DNA from: Rhodocytophaga aerolata
GTDB lineage: Bacteria > Bacteroidota > Bacteroidia > Cytophagales > 172606-1
Reading direction: 5' to 3'
DNA length: 64,000 bases
Assembly (NCBI RefSeq): GCF_030503435.1
Contig: NZ_JAUKPO010000013.1
Location: 124,001-188,000, forward strand
The notes beneath the pieces were generated by a model. It searched no databases. It was given only the letters and a program-made list of their open reading frames with translations, and was not told the DNA's origin. How positions within the stretch are numbered: position 1 is the stretch's first letter; each line of letters begins with the position of its first letter. Of the stretch, positions 45,024 through 55,536 are shown piece by piece. Position numbers and translations under genes: made by a program.

Positions 45024-47197
45024 CCGAACAAACCATAGACCGCCGTAAATTTTTAAAGCTAACCGGTTTTTCCGGGGCTGCGCTCACCTTAGGATTCTAC
45101 TTTCCGGCACAGGGTAAAGCAAAGTTGGCAGAAGCACCCCTATATAATTTCTATGCTGACATTCCCTCAGGTGTAGAACTCAATGCCTTTATTATTATCG
45201 AAAAAACAGGCCGTATCACCCTGATTAACCCGCGGCCAGACATGGGACAGGGTTCTTTTCAGGCTGTACCCAGTCTGCTGGCTGAAGAGCTGGAAGTGAA
45301 TCTGGACCAGGTGAATATAGTGCAGTCGGATGGCAATAAAAAATTTGGAAGCCAGTTATCCGGGGGCAGCAGCAGTGTACGAACCTCCTGGCTGCCGTTG
45401 CGAAAAGCTGGAGCTGCTGCCAGAGAGATGCTGGTACGTGCAGCAGCCAACCGGTGGAAAGTAGCTGAAGCCGACTGTTATGCAAATCAAGGCAAAGTAT
45501 TCGAAAAGAAAAGCGGAAAATCGCTTGGCTATGGAGAGTTAGTAGAAGAAGCCTCTAAACTGGAAGCCCCCAAAGATCCAAAACTGAAATTACCTAAAGA
45601 CTATAAATTATTAGGCAAAGCGTTGCCCCGCCAAGATATTCCAGCTAAAGTAGATGGCAAAACCATTTTTGGACTTGATGTAAAATTACCAGGAATGCTC
45701 TATGCGTCTATTGAACGTTCACCCGTCATTCATGGAAAGGTCTTGAAAGTTGATGACACCAAGGCAAAGCAAGTGAAAGGAGTAAAACAGGTTCTGCTAT
45801 CGGAAAGACCTATGCCTCACAAAACTACACATGGTGTGGCGGTAATTGCAGACTCTTATTATGCTGCCTTGCAAGGAAGAAAAGCCTTAACAATCACCTG
45901 GGATAATAGTGAGTTTGATAAGATAAGCACAGAAGCTTATTTTACCAACTTACGGGAATTAGCAAAAACGGAAGGCGTTCTGTTTAAAGAGAAAGGAAAA
46001 GTGGAAGATGGGCTGAATGCAGCTGTAAAAAAGCTGGAAGCACAATATGAAACTCCCTTTATGGCTCATGCTCCAATGGAACCGGAAAATGCCGTGGCCT
46101 CTGTCAAAGGAGATACGTGTGAAATATGGGCACCGGTTCAGGCTCCTGACTGGGCTGTGGATCAGGTAGCAAAATACCTGAATATAAAACCGGAAAATGT
46201 AAAAATACATGTTACCTTCCTGGGTGGTGGTTTTGGACGCAAGGCCTATTACGATTATTTATTAGAGGCCGTTAATTTATCCAAACAAATTCAGGCTCCT
46301 GTAAAACTGCTCTGGACACGCGAAGACGATACAGCTCAAGGTCCATTCCGGCCGGGTATGCTAAGCGCCATGCGGGGTGGATTAGATAAAGAAGGTAAAG
46401 TGGTTGCATTTGAGCATAAAGCTGTTGGAGCTTCTATTCAGCAACAGGTTTTCAAAGCACCTATGGCAGGCAAAGCCGATGAATGGGTAATGGAATGCAT
46501 TGGTCCGGAAGAAAGCCCCTATGCATTCGCTAGTGCCAAATACAGTTACGTACTGGCAGAAACAGAAATTCCTATCGTTTGGTGGCGGTCGGTGTATTGT
46601 TCCACTAGCGCATTCGGGCAGGAATGTTTCGTAGATGAACTAGCCCATGCAGCTGGAAAGGACCCCATGGATTTCCGGTTAGCAATGTTTGCAAATGCAC
46701 CCCGCTTTAAAAATGTGTTGCAACTACTGGCCGAAAAAACAGATTACAAAACAAAGTTGCCTGCCGGGAAAGCCAGAGGAATAGCCATTGTAAAATCATT
46801 TGGTAGCATATGTGCACATGCCGTAACCGTAACTAAACAAAACGGGAAGCTTACCATTGAAAAAGTAGTATCCGTAATCGATTGTGGGCAGCATGTAAAT
46901 CCGGATAATGTAAAAGCACAGACAGAAGGAAATATTGTGATGGGATTAACGGCAGCCATAAAAGATGGGATTACCTTCGAAAACGGCCAGGCAAAACAAA
47001 GCAATTTCAATACTTACCGGGTATTGCGGATACATGAAATGCCTGCAGTAGATATTCACATTGTGCAAAATACCGAAGAACCCGGAGGTGTAGGAGAGCC
47101 TGGATTACCACCTATCGCACCAGCTTTGGCTAATGCAGTATTTAACTTAACTGGCAAACGTATCCGTAAATTGCCCTTCAATCTAGACGAAGTATAA
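45020..47197 (+). CDS. Tat-exported molybdopterin-binding subunit, xanthine dehydrogenase family (IorB-like), copy 1
   Basis: Catalytic subunit of 725 residues. A Tat signal ([19 protein letters not shown], residues 7-25) directs folded export. The family's molybdopterin regions are clear: [19 protein letters not shown] near 74, the [13 protein letters not shown] loop near 403, and near the end [13 protein letters not shown] with the catalytic glutamate E693. No FAD domain, so electrons leave through the 2Fe-2S subunit to an acceptor such as the cytochrome c gene at 49646. Translationally coupled to the Fe-S subunit gene. A hairpin at 47240-47271 separates it from a paralogue of exactly equal length. 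Hydroxylates an N-heterocycle or aldehyde by family analogy; substrate unknown. Confidence 0.93.
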   Translation: MTEQTIDRRKFLKLTGFSGAALTLGFYFPAQGKAKLAEAPLYNFYADIPSGVELNAFIIIEKTGRITLINPRPDMGQGSFQAVPSLLAEELEVNLDQVNIVQSDGNKKFGSQLSGGSSSVRTSWLPLRKAGAAAREMLVRAAANRWKVAEADCYANQGKVFEKKSGKSLGYGELVEEASKLEAPKDPKLKLPKDYKLLGKALPRQDIPAKVDGKTIFGLDVKLPGMLYASIERSPVIHGKVLKVDDTKAKQVKGVKQVLLSERPMPHKTTHGVAVIADSYYAALQGRKALTITWDNSEFDKISTEAYFTNLRELAKTEGVLFKEKGKVEDGLNAAVKKLEAQYETPFMAHAPMEPENAVASVKGDTCEIWAPVQAPDWAVDQVAKYLNIKPENVKIHVTFLGGGFGRKAYYDYLLEAVNLSKQIQAPVKLLWTREDDTAQGPFRPGMLSAMRGGLDKEGKVVAFEHKAVGASIQQQVFKAPMAGKADEWVMECIGPEESPYAFASAKYSYVLAETEIPIVWWRSVYCSTSAFGQECFVDELAHAAGKDPMDFRLAMFANAPRFKNVLQLLAEKTDYKTKLPAGKARGIAIVKSFGSICAHAVTVTKQNGKLTIEKVVSVIDCGQHVNPDNVKAQTEGNIVMGLTAAIKDGITFENGQAKQSNFNTYRVLRIHEMPAVDIHIVQNTEEPGGVGEPGLPPIAPALANAVFNLTGKRIRKLPFNLDEV

Positions 47198-47239
47198 GCT
47201 TTTTCAGCATCCAACTATCACCGATGCTGCACAATTACC

Positions 47240-47271
47240 GAAAGCCGGACCAACGAAAAGGTCCGGCTTTC
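47240..47271 (+). terminator. Hairpin between the two large-subunit genes
   Basis: A 12-bp perfect GC-rich stem (47240-47251 with 47260-47271) with an 8-base loop. Only a short T-run follows, so it may attenuate expression of the second copy or protect the upstream mRNA 3' end rather than fully terminate. Confidence 0.6.
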
Positions 47272-47315
47272 ATACCCTAACTTCTCATTACGCCAGTATC
47301 CCTTACTCTATCTGT

Positions 47316-49493
47316 ATGACCAAACCCTTACAACAACCCATCAGCCGTCGGGAATTCATTCATCTATCCGCATTAACTGGCGCATTTCTCGGATTAGGGT
47401 TTTCTCTTCCTGACCGAGCGCAAGCCGGAGAAAAATCAATCTTCAAACTAACCAATGACAATCCTGTTCCAACAGAAATTACTCCCTTCATTCTAATAGA
47501 TTCTACTAACCGGATAATCTTGATTAACCATAAACCGGAAATGGGCCAGGGTACCTGGCAATCTATACCTGTGTTAGTAGCAGAAGAACTGGATGTGCGG
47601 TTAGATCAGGTTGAAATTCACATGGCTACTGCAGACAAAAAATATGGAGACATGGGAGTAGGAGGGAGCAACAGTGTAAAGGGGTCGTATATGCATTTAC
47701 GGAAAGCCGGAGCTGCCGCCAGAGAAATGTTACTGGCAGCGGCAGCCCAAACCTGGAATGTTCCCCTTATAGATTGTACAACCAAAGAAGGAATGGTTTT
47801 GCATAAAAAATCTACTAAAAAACTCAGTTATGGAGAATTGGTAGAAAAGGCAAGCAAACTGGACGTACCGAAAGAACCTAAACTCAAAGATCCGAAAACT
47901 TTTAAGCTGATTGGTAAAGCCATTCCCAGGCCAGATGTGCCACTGAAGGTGGATGGAACGGCTCAATTTGGGATAGATATAAAAGTACCTGGTATGTTGT
48001 ATGCTTCCATTGAAAGAGCACCGGTATTTTATGCCAAAGTTAAAAGTGTGGATGATGCTAAGGCAAAGACAGTGGCTGGAGTAAAACAGGTCCTGCGAAG
48101 CGAAAGAAAATTAAATAAAAATACTTTTTATGGAGTGGCGGTATTGGCAGAAAACTATTATGCGGCAACTCAAGGAAGGAAGGCGTTAAAAATACAATGG
48201 GAGACTGGAAATAACACCCAGTGGAATAGCCAAACAATCTACGCACGGATGAAAGATCTGGCTCAGGCTGAAGGAAAAATATCGCATAGCACCGGGGACT
48301 TTGATAAAGCTTTTTTAGCTGCCCCGACTAAACTGGAGGCGGAGTATAAACTGCCTTTTGCAGCGCATGCTCCGATGGAACCACAAAACTGTGTGGCACA
48401 CGTGCAGGCAGACAAATGCGAAATATGGGCCCCTACACAAGTACCAGACTGGGCAAAAGGAGAAGTAGCCAAATACCTTAATATGCCAGAGGAAAGTATC
48501 ACCTTGCATACAACGTATTTAGGTGGAGGTTTCGGCCGGAGGCTGTTTTTTGATGCGATTATGGAAGCAGTACACCTTTCTAAACAGGCCGGGGTACCGG
48601 TAAAAACAATCTGGAGCCGCGAAGATGACATGACGGCCGGCCCTTTCCGGCCTGGTACGTACAGCAGCCTGAAAGCAGGATTAGATGCTGCCGGCAAACC
48701 TATAGCCTTTCAGCATAAAGTAGTAGCTCCATCTATTAGCTACGACAATTTTGGAAGCAAAGACCCTTCTCAAAGGGAAGATGAAGGGGCCATGGAAGGC
48801 ATAAAGGACAGTGCGTATGAATTTGCCCATGCAAAGTATCACACTATCTATGCAGAAACGACCATGCCCCTTGGCTGGTGGAGAGCCGTTTATTCTACGA
48901 CAACAGCTTTTGCTCACGAAAGCTTTATTGATGAGGTAGCTCATGCCGCTAAGAAAGATCCATTGCAATTCCGCCTGAGCTTAATCAACAAAAATACCCG
49001 GATGAAAAAGTTATTAACTTTTCTGGGAGAAAAAAGTGGATGGAGCAAGCCCCTGGATAAAGGCTGGGGAAAAGGTGTGGCCATCTGGCAGTTTTTTGCA
49101 GGACAGGCAGGTCATGTGGTGTATGTTTCGAAGCTTAACGGACAAACAAAAATTGAAAAAATAGTAGCCGCCATTGATTGTGGTATGGCTATAAATCCAG
49201 ATAATGTGAAGGCGCAAGTGGAGGGGGCTACCGTAATGGCGTTGATGGCTGCGTTGAAAGATGAAATTACTTTTGAAGGTGGAAAAGCCGTACAAACCAA
49301 TTTTAACAATTACCGGATGATGCGCATTCAGGAGATTCCCCCCATAGAAGTATATATTTTGCCAAGCACCGACAAACCAGACGGCGTAGGAGAACCTGGC
49401 TTACCCCCATTGGCTCCAGCCCTGGGAAATGCGTTATTTGCGGCCACCGGCAAAAGAGTCAGGCAGTTGCCTTTCAGAATGGAGGAAATGTAA
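47316..49493 (+). CDS. Tat-exported molybdopterin-binding subunit, xanthine dehydrogenase family (IorB-like), copy 2
   Basis: A paralogue of the preceding gene, also 725 residues. The Tat signal is SRREFIHLSALTGAFLGLG. Matching motifs are PEMGQGTWQSIPVLVAEEL, LGGGFGRRLFFDA and the C-terminal [13 protein letters not shown] with catalytic E693. Residues around the substrate pocket differ (GSNSVKGSYMH versus [11 protein letters not shown]), suggesting another substrate. It has no Fe-S subunit gene of its own and probably borrows the 164-residue subunit or another elsewhere in the genome. It is preceded by a hairpin and followed about 150 bases later by the cytochrome c gene. Confidence 0.93.
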   Translation: MTKPLQQPISRREFIHLSALTGAFLGLGFSLPDRAQAGEKSIFKLTNDNPVPTEITPFILIDSTNRIILINHKPEMGQGTWQSIPVLVAEELDVRLDQVEIHMATADKKYGDMGVGGSNSVKGSYMHLRKAGAAAREMLLAAAAQTWNVPLIDCTTKEGMVLHKKSTKKLSYGELVEKASKLDVPKEPKLKDPKTFKLIGKAIPRPDVPLKVDGTAQFGIDIKVPGMLYASIERAPVFYAKVKSVDDAKAKTVAGVKQVLRSERKLNKNTFYGVAVLAENYYAATQGRKALKIQWETGNNTQWNSQTIYARMKDLAQAEGKISHSTGDFDKAFLAAPTKLEAEYKLPFAAHAPMEPQNCVAHVQADKCEIWAPTQVPDWAKGEVAKYLNMPEESITLHTTYLGGGFGRRLFFDAIMEAVHLSKQAGVPVKTIWSREDDMTAGPFRPGTYSSLKAGLDAAGKPIAFQHKVVAPSISYDNFGSKDPSQREDEGAMEGIKDSAYEFAHAKYHTIYAETTMPLGWWRAVYSTTTAFAHESFIDEVAHAAKKDPLQFRLSLINKNTRMKKLLTFLGEKSGWSKPLDKGWGKGVAIWQFFAGQAGHVVYVSKLNGQTKIEKIVAAIDCGMAINPDNVKAQVEGATVMALMAALKDEITFEGGKAVQTNFNNYRMMRIQEIPPIEVYILPSTDKPDGVGEPGLPPLAPALGNALFAATGKRVRQLPFRMEEM

Positions 49494-49645
49494 AAGTACA
49501 ATAAGTAAGGTTTGATCAGTTTGGCAACTATTCTAAGGCATGATTTATGCTTTCCACCAAATATTATCGTAAATTAGTAGAAATTTTTCTCGTACTATTT
49601 ACATTTATTTTGCAGAATAAACCAGTTTTCAAACATCACTCTTAC

Positions 49646-50095
49646 ATGAAACGTAGATTTTTAACACTTGCCTCCATTGCAGCAGTATCCGCTACACTGT
49701 ATTCATTTACTGTAAGTCCAAGTGAATCAGGTACACCGACTTCCACACCAGTACAGGAAGATGCGCTAGCAAAAAGCATTAAAGAAGGGAAAACTTTATA
49801 TGCCAGCTATTGTTCCATGTGCCATCAGCCAGAAGGACAAGGTATTGCCGGAGCATTTCCTCCTTTAGCTAAATCAGATTATCTGATGGCTGACACTAAA
49901 CGGGCTATTGGTGTTGTAAAAAATGGATTGCAGGGAGAAGTTACTGTAAATGGACAAAAATATAATAACGTGATGCCAGCCCAGGCACTCGACGACCAGC
50001 AAATTGCACATGTATTAAACTATGTACGGAATAGCTGGGGAAATAAAGGAAAAATAATTACTGCCGCTGAAGTCAAAGCAGTAGCTAAAAAATAA
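49646..50095 (+). CDS. Periplasmic c-type cytochrome (class I)
   Basis: Mono-haem cytochrome c of 149 residues from the ATG at 49646. The frame extends upstream to an ATG at 49547, but the later start gives a proper signal peptide (MKRRFLTLASIAAVSATLYS). The haem site is C56-x-x-C59-H60 (CSMCHQ) and the axial Met is probably M110 in NVMPAQ, followed by ALDDQQIAHVLNYVRNSWGN, the typical class I C-terminal helix. Its place after the FAD-less molybdenum hydroxylase genes makes it the likely electron acceptor in the periplasm (inference). Confidence 0.92.
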   Translation: MKRRFLTLASIAAVSATLYSFTVSPSESGTPTSTPVQEDALAKSIKEGKTLYASYCSMCHQPEGQGIAGAFPPLAKSDYLMADTKRAIGVVKNGLQGEVTVNGQKYNNVMPAQALDDQQIAHVLNYVRNSWGNKGKIITAAEVKAVAKK

Positions 50096-50165
50096 TTTTG
50101 CTGGGCTCCGCTTTACAGGGTTTGTGAAAGCGGAGCTTCTGCTTACATACATTCCCATTACCGAT

Positions 50166-51356
50166 ATGAAAGAGCTGAAAAGATTAATTGAGGTATATGA
50201 CAAAATTGATTTTACCCAGCGCAAAGCTGCTTTAGCATCTGTAGTTAAGTTATATGGTTCCTCTTACCGCAGGCCAGGTGCCCGTATGCTTATAACTGAC
50301 GATGGACGGTGGGAGGGAGCTATCAGTGGAGGTTGCTTAGAGGGAGATGCCTTGAGAAAAGCCCGGCAGGTAATGTCAAGTGGAAAACCAATGGTTGTCA
50401 CCTATGATACCATGGATGATAATAACAGCAGTTTTGGAATAGGTTTGGGCTGCAACGGGATTATTGATGTGTTGATTGAACCAGTGGTTCCAGATACTTC
50501 CTCCAATCCTTTCTATTTATTTAAAAATTTTGCAGAAACGACAAACCGGGAAATAGCCGTATTAGTTACCGTGGCAAAAACAGCGGATGCTACTACCGTT
50601 CCTTTGGCCACTCGCTGGTTGGTTCAAAACGATGGTTCCCTGATTCAGCACACAGGTCAGGCGTTACCTACCCAATTGCAGCAGGCAATTAATCTTGCAC
50701 TGCAAGGAGAGAAGCCTGCTTACGGAAACTTTCTGCTAAACAATACAGAAGTCGAGGTATTTTTAGAGATCATGCATCCAGGAATACAATTACTGGTATT
50801 TGGGGGAGGCTATGATGCAATTCCTTTAGTGAATCTGGCAAAAGATATAGGGATGCGGGTTATAGTTACTGACGATTGTATTGCCCATCTGGCTCCGCTG
50901 CGATTTCCGAAAGCCGATACGATTAAGCAAGTAGACCGCCATCAGATCCCAGGTAATCTACCCCTTACCAGACATACAGCCGTGGTTCTTATTTCCCACA
51001 ATTATAAGTATGATCTGGCCGTTCTGACGCAACTCCTGGAAACGGATGTTCCCTACATTGGTATTCTTGGCCCCAGAAAACGTACAGATAAAATGCTGAC
51101 GGAATACGAGGTAGCAGGAAAAACATTTGCAGACCAACAACTTGAAAAAATATACAGCCCGGTAGGTCTGGATATCGGCGCTGAAACACCTGAGGAAATA
51201 GCTCTCTCTATTGTCAGTGAAATTCAAGCTTTTTTTACTCGTAAGTCTGGTGGAAACCTTAAAAATAAACAAGGCTATATCCATGACCGTGCCGGTGAAA
51301 TGGATATAGTTGTATCTGCACGTGACTATACCATTGGAGACACATGTGCCCTCTAA
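50166..51356 (+). CDS. XdhC-family molybdenum cofactor insertion/maturation protein
   Basis: Cytoplasmic accessory protein needed to mature and insert the molybdenum cofactor into xanthine-dehydrogenase-family enzymes, 396 residues. ATG 50166 is preferred; an in-frame GTG at 50124 adds 14 residues. The N-terminal XdhC/CoxI domain shows GSSYRRPGARMLI and GAISGGCLEGD near residues 36-75. The C-terminal Rossmann-like domain shows LLVFGGGYDAIPL near 220 and GILGPRKRTDKML. The gene overlaps the MocA-like gene by 13 bases, so the two maturation factors are co-translated. Confidence 0.93.
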   Translation: MKELKRLIEVYDKIDFTQRKAALASVVKLYGSSYRRPGARMLITDDGRWEGAISGGCLEGDALRKARQVMSSGKPMVVTYDTMDDNNSSFGIGLGCNGIIDVLIEPVVPDTSSNPFYLFKNFAETTNREIAVLVTVAKTADATTVPLATRWLVQNDGSLIQHTGQALPTQLQQAINLALQGEKPAYGNFLLNNTEVEVFLEIMHPGIQLLVFGGGYDAIPLVNLAKDIGMRVIVTDDCIAHLAPLRFPKADTIKQVDRHQIPGNLPLTRHTAVVLISHNYKYDLAVLTQLLETDVPYIGILGPRKRTDKMLTEYEVAGKTFADQQLEKIYSPVGLDIGAETPEEIALSIVSEIQAFFTRKSGGNLKNKQGYIHDRAGEMDIVVSARDYTIGDTCAL

Positions 51357-51967
51357 CTAAAAAATCATCTATAGGCCTCATCATTCTGGCTGCCGGAGCA
51401 TCGTCCCGTATGGGTAAACCCAAACAGTTACTCCCTTTCAGCGGCCATAGTCTGATTCAGCACATGGTGGAAAGTGGGCTTACTTCCAGATGTTTTCCGG
51501 TTGTGGTGGTGTTGGGTGCGAATGCATCCCTAATTAAACTTGAGATTGCTGAACTTCCGGTTTTTGTAACAGAAAATCCCCAATGGGCAGATGGAATGGG
51601 ATCATCCATCCGTGCAGGCATGGAGATGCTTCTTACTGTAAACCCCCATGTAGAAGGTGTACTCATTATGTTATGCGATCAGCCGTATGTTAAAGCTACC
51701 CTGCTCAACCATTTTATAGAAGAATACCAGACTACCCGAAAACCACTGATAGCCTCTTCTTATGCAGATACCTTAGGGGTCCCTGCCTTTTTTCATAAAA
51801 TGTATTTTCCTGTGTTACAGCAACTAACAGGGCAGGAGGGAGCCAGAAGGATTATTGCCAGTGCGTCAGAGGTACATACCATTCCTTTCCCAGAAGGAAA
51901 AGTAGATATTGATACTCCAGAAGACTACCTGAACTTAAGTGCCGACAGCAAGACAGACGTACTATAG
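51344..51967 (+). CDS. MocA-like molybdenum cofactor nucleotidyltransferase
   Basis: Probably transfers CMP to molybdopterin to make the cytosine dinucleotide cofactor used by this enzyme family, 207 residues. The nucleotidyltransferase signature LAAGASSRMGKPKQLLPF is at residues 12-29. The acidic metal motif MLCDQPY is near 107 and the C-terminal DIDTPEDYLNL is typical of MobA/MocA/IspD-like proteins. It overlaps xdhC by 13 bases and is the last gene of the molybdenum operon. Its presence fits the absence of a bis-guanine-type signature in the large subunits. MocA versus another MobA-like transferase cannot be proved by eye, but context is strong. Confidence 0.92.
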   Translation: MCPLTKKSSIGLIILAAGASSRMGKPKQLLPFSGHSLIQHMVESGLTSRCFPVVVVLGANASLIKLEIAELPVFVTENPQWADGMGSSIRAGMEMLLTVNPHVEGVLIMLCDQPYVKATLLNHFIEEYQTTRKPLIASSYADTLGVPAFFHKMYFPVLQQLTGQEGARRIIASASEVHTIPFPEGKVDIDTPEDYLNLSADSKTDVL

Positions 51968-52353
51968 GTAACCGGAAAAATTCAAGTTATGGCTGTTTTA
52001 TCCGCCGGGCATGTAATTTTTATAGAAAATAGGCTGCACTCTTTCATAAGCAACCAGGTTGTTGGACCGTACTTTCGTATTAACTTTCAATTCAGCGATA
52101 AATAGTTTGCTAAATCCGGCAAAGGCATGCAGTTATGGATAGTAAAAAGGCTATAAAATCATACTATGGTCTAGTTGCTTACCTTACTTGATATGTATCC
52201 GGTAGAATTACCAGCAGAATGAAATGTGAGATAGTTGCTGATTTTCAATAAATCCCTTGCTGCTTAATTGATATTTTTGCGGTGTATAGAAACTTTCAAA
52301 ATTGTTAACATACATTGGAAAATTTTAAGAATTATTTTGTTGTAATAAAATAT
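51968..52353. other. 386-base intergenic region before the TPR-thrS operon
   Basis: No gene supported; a 38-codon ATG frame at 51989 has no notable features. Contains a -7-like TATTTTTG at 52272-52279. Confidence 0.5.
52272..52279 (+). promoter_or_regulatory. Candidate -7 element of the TPR-thrS-infC operon
   Basis: TATTTTTG matches TAnnTTTG exactly. No good -33 TTG is at 17-21 bases, so it is a partial match. The transcript would start about 65 bases before ATG 52354. Confidence 0.35.
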
Positions 52354-53484
52354 ATGCATCAAAATAGTATAAAGAATATTGCCTTGCTTATTGCAGGAGT
52401 TATTTTATGGACTTCTTGCCAGCCGCATGAGCAACGGGACACCCATATTCCTCCTTTACCGGAAGGGGAGTCTGCTACCTATAAGGTGCAATTGCAAGTA
52501 TTGACTGACGCCATTGATGATTATCCGAATAACGGCGATTTCTTTTATAAGCGGGCGCATTTATATCACAGCCATGAGCAGTGGACACCTGCCCTGGACG
52601 ATATAAGCCAGGCGATAGAATTAGACCCAAATAATGGGAAATATTATTTGCTGAGGGCTCGTTTGCATCAGCGGTTACAACATCCCGAACAAGCCTATGT
52701 GGATATACAAAAAGCAGAAAAACTCCAGGTACAATCCACAGATTTCTACACATTACTTGGGGAGTTGTATGCTATGCGTAAAGAGTACGACAAAGCTGGC
52801 GAAGCCTTAGATAAGTCTTTAGAAACAGCTCCCTATAATGGCTTAGCGTTCTATTGGAAAGGAGCCATTGCTGCAGAAACAGGCGATACAGCGGTAGCTT
52901 TAAAATATTTAACAGCTGCCATGCAATATCAACCCGGAAACGTAGAAACCTACGACCGCCTGGCGAGTATATTACAAGCTAAAAGAGATACATTAGCCGC
53001 CAAGAAGTATGTGTTACAAGGGTTACAGCTTTCTCCTTCACACGCCGGTCTTCACTATAAACTTGGCAATGTATACATGACCAGCGGCAGACTAGATAGC
53101 GCCAAAATTCACTACCGCAAAGCGTTGGAACAGAATTCTTCATTAATTCAGGCTAGCTACCGGTTGGGAGAAATCTATATGCTCGAAAAAAATTATCAGG
53201 AAGCAATCAATACGTTTACCCAGTTGCATGCCCACGATAAAAAATTGCCTGATATTTATTTTCTCACAGGGCTGAGTTATGAGCGGATAGGTAACAAAGA
53301 AGAAGCCTTAGCCCACTATCAGCAAGCGATGGAAATTAATAGCAACAACCCGAAATTACAGAAACAGTATGCTAATTTAAAATGGGCTATTGAACATCCC
53401 ATTCAAAAACCTGCTATATTGCAACCATTGGAACTATTACCTTCCATTACACCTGAAATAAAACCGAACCAAGAACAAGAATGA
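52354..53484 (+). CDS. TPR-repeat lipoprotein
   Basis: Exported lipoprotein of 376 residues from ATG 52354; the frame upstream begins at TTG 52315. The lipobox is WTSC near residue 22. About eight to nine tetratricopeptide repeats follow from residue 50 to 350, recognisable from [29 protein letters not shown]-like spacing and [25 protein letters not shown] proteins act as scaffolds; the partner is unknown. Its stop overlaps the thrS start by 4 bases, so it is translationally coupled to threonyl-tRNA synthetase, an unexpected pairing. Confidence 0.92.
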   Translation: MHQNSIKNIALLIAGVILWTSCQPHEQRDTHIPPLPEGESATYKVQLQVLTDAIDDYPNNGDFFYKRAHLYHSHEQWTPALDDISQAIELDPNNGKYYLLRARLHQRLQHPEQAYVDIQKAEKLQVQSTDFYTLLGELYAMRKEYDKAGEALDKSLETAPYNGLAFYWKGAIAAETGDTAVALKYLTAAMQYQPGNVETYDRLASILQAKRDTLAAKKYVLQGLQLSPSHAGLHYKLGNVYMTSGRLDSAKIHYRKALEQNSSLIQASYRLGEIYMLEKNYQEAINTFTQLHAHDKKLPDIYFLTGLSYERIGNKEEALAHYQQAMEINSNNPKLQKQYANLKWAIEHPIQKPAILQPLELLPSITPEIKPNQEQE

Positions 53485-55442
53485 TTACCGGTGAACAAGA
53501 AAAAATAAAAATAACGCTTCCGGATGGAAGTAAGCGGGAACTCCCCAAAGGAAGTACCAGCATGGATTTGGCTTTGCAGATAAGCGAAGGACTAGCCAGG
53601 AATGTATTAGCTGCGAAAGTGAATGGAGAAGTATGGGATGCTACCCGGCCTATTGAAAAAGATGCCGCTGTGCAATTGTTAACCTGGAATGATACGGAAG
53701 GCAAAGCTACATTCTGGCATTCATCTGCGCACTTAATGGCAGAGGCTTTGGAAGCACTCTATCCTGGTATAAAATTTGGTATTGGCCCGGCCATAGAAAA
53801 CGGGTACTACTATGATGTGGATTTTGGCGGAAAAGCTTTTTCACAAGACGACTTTAAAGCCATAGAAGATAAAATGCTGGAACTTGCCAGGCAGAAAAGT
53901 GACTATATCCGTAAACCAGTAAGTAAAGCTGATGCCATAGCCTATTTTAAAGATAAAGGCGATGAGTATAAACTAGATCTGATTGAGGGGTTAGAAGATG
54001 GCAGTATTACCTTCTATACCCAGGGTAACTTTGTAGATCTTTGCCGTGGTCCCCATATTCCGAACACTGGGTTTATCAAAGCGGCCAAATTAATGAACGT
54101 GGCGGGAGCTTACTGGCGTGGCGATGAAAAAAACAAACAGCTTACCCGTATCTATGGTATTACGTTTCCGAAGCAAAAGGAGCTTATAGACTACCTAACT
54201 TTGCTGGAAGAAGCTAAGAAACGCGATCACCGGAAATTAGGGAAAGAGCTGGAATTGTTTACGTTCTCAGAAAAAGTAGGCATGGGCTTGCCTTTGTGGT
54301 TGCCAAAGGGTACAGCCCTTCGCGAACGGTTAGAGCAGTTTTTGCGGAAAGCTCAAGTAAAAGCCGGGTATTCTCCGGTAGTTACGCCTCATATTGGTAG
54401 CAAACAGCTTTATGTTACCTCTGGCCACTGGGATAAATATGGCAAAGATTCTTTTCAACCCATCCATACACCGGATGAGGATGAGGAGTTTTTGTTAAAA
54501 CCCATGAACTGCCCACATCATTGCGAAATATATAAAGCGAAACCTCGGTCATATAAAGATTTGCCTTTACGTCTCGCTGAATTTGGTACCGTTTACCGCT
54601 ACGAACAAAGTGGCGAATTACACGGGTTAACCAGAGTAAGAGGATTTACCCAGGATGATGCCCACATATTCTGCCGTCCTGAACAAGTAAAAGAAGAGTT
54701 TATTAAAGTAATAGACCTGGTTTTATACGTGTTCAGAGCTTTAGGATTTGATGATTACACTGCCCAAATTTCTCTGCGTCACCAGACAGAACGTGAAAAG
54801 TATATCGGCGATGAGGCGCAGTGGGAAAAAGCAGAACAGGAAATAATGGAAGCAGCCAGCGAACGGGGGTTAAGAACAGTAATTGCCTTTGGAGAGGCTG
54901 CTTTTTATGGCCCGAAATTGGATTTTATGGTGAAAGATGCCTTGGGCAGGAAATGGCAGTTAGGCACCATACAAGTAGATTATCAGTTACCCAACCGGTT
55001 TGAGTTAGAGTATGTAGGGTCGGATAACCAGCGTCATCGACCGGTAATGATTCACCGGGCACCTTTTGGCTCATTAGAACGTTTTGTAGCTGTATTGATT
55101 GAACACTGTGCGGGAAACTTCCCGCTTTGGTTATCTCCTGAGCAAATTGCCGTGCTTCCAATATCTGAAAAATTTGCTGCCTACGCACAAAAAGTTTATA
55201 CAATGCTGGAAGAAAAAGACATCCGGGGTTTTATCGATAACCGGGATGAGAAAATAGGACGTAAAATCCGGGATGCGGAGGTGAGCAAAGTGCCTTTTAT
55301 GCTTATTGTCGGAGAGAAAGAGCAGGAGGAGGGAAAAGTTTCAGTCAGAAAACATGGTCAAGGAGATCTGGGTAGTTTTACTCTGGAAGATTTTGCAAAG
55401 TATTTCCAGAATGAAGCCAGCATTCAGCCTGTATCCGCCTGA
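53481..55442 (+). CDS. thrS: Threonyl-tRNA synthetase
   Basis: Charges tRNA-Thr in the cytoplasm, 653 residues. The N-terminal TGS domain (about 8-70) is followed by the editing SAD domain with [16 protein letters not shown] near 79 (HxxxH). The class II core contains motif 2 [27 protein letters not shown] (shown split: YRYEQSGE and [12 protein letters not shown]), the zinc-ligand segment MNCPHH, and motif 3 [11 protein letters not shown]. The anticodon-binding domain is at about 550-640. Overlaps the TPR gene by 4 bases and is followed after 94 bases by infC. Confidence 0.94.
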   Translation: MITGEQEKIKITLPDGSKRELPKGSTSMDLALQISEGLARNVLAAKVNGEVWDATRPIEKDAAVQLLTWNDTEGKATFWHSSAHLMAEALEALYPGIKFGIGPAIENGYYYDVDFGGKAFSQDDFKAIEDKMLELARQKSDYIRKPVSKADAIAYFKDKGDEYKLDLIEGLEDGSITFYTQGNFVDLCRGPHIPNTGFIKAAKLMNVAGAYWRGDEKNKQLTRIYGITFPKQKELIDYLTLLEEAKKRDHRKLGKELELFTFSEKVGMGLPLWLPKGTALRERLEQFLRKAQVKAGYSPVVTPHIGSKQLYVTSGHWDKYGKDSFQPIHTPDEDEEFLLKPMNCPHHCEIYKAKPRSYKDLPLRLAEFGTVYRYEQSGELHGLTRVRGFTQDDAHIFCRPEQVKEEFIKVIDLVLYVFRALGFDDYTAQISLRHQTEREKYIGDEAQWEKAEQEIMEAASERGLRTVIAFGEAAFYGPKLDFMVKDALGRKWQLGTIQVDYQLPNRFELEYVGSDNQRHRPVMIHRAPFGSLERFVAVLIEHCAGNFPLWLSPEQIAVLPISEKFAAYAQKVYTMLEEKDIRGFIDNRDEKIGRKIRDAEVSKVPFMLIVGEKEQEEGKVSVRKHGQGDLGSFTLEDFAKYFQNEASIQPVSA

Positions 55443-55524
55443 CAAACAAAAAAATACAAATAGCATTTTAATTATTTCAAAATTAATCTGATATTTGCAA
55501 ACTTAAATAGTGTATAAAACAAAA

Positions 55525-55531
55525 AAGGAGG
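55525..55531 (+). promoter_or_regulatory. Strong Shine-Dalgarno sequence for infC
   Basis: AAGGAGG at 55525-55531, 5 bases before ATC at 55537. A consensus Shine-Dalgarno is rare in Bacteroidota and points to ATC as the start of infC rather than GTG at 55510, which would place this sequence inside the coding region. Confidence 0.7.
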
Positions 55532-55536
55532 TAAAC

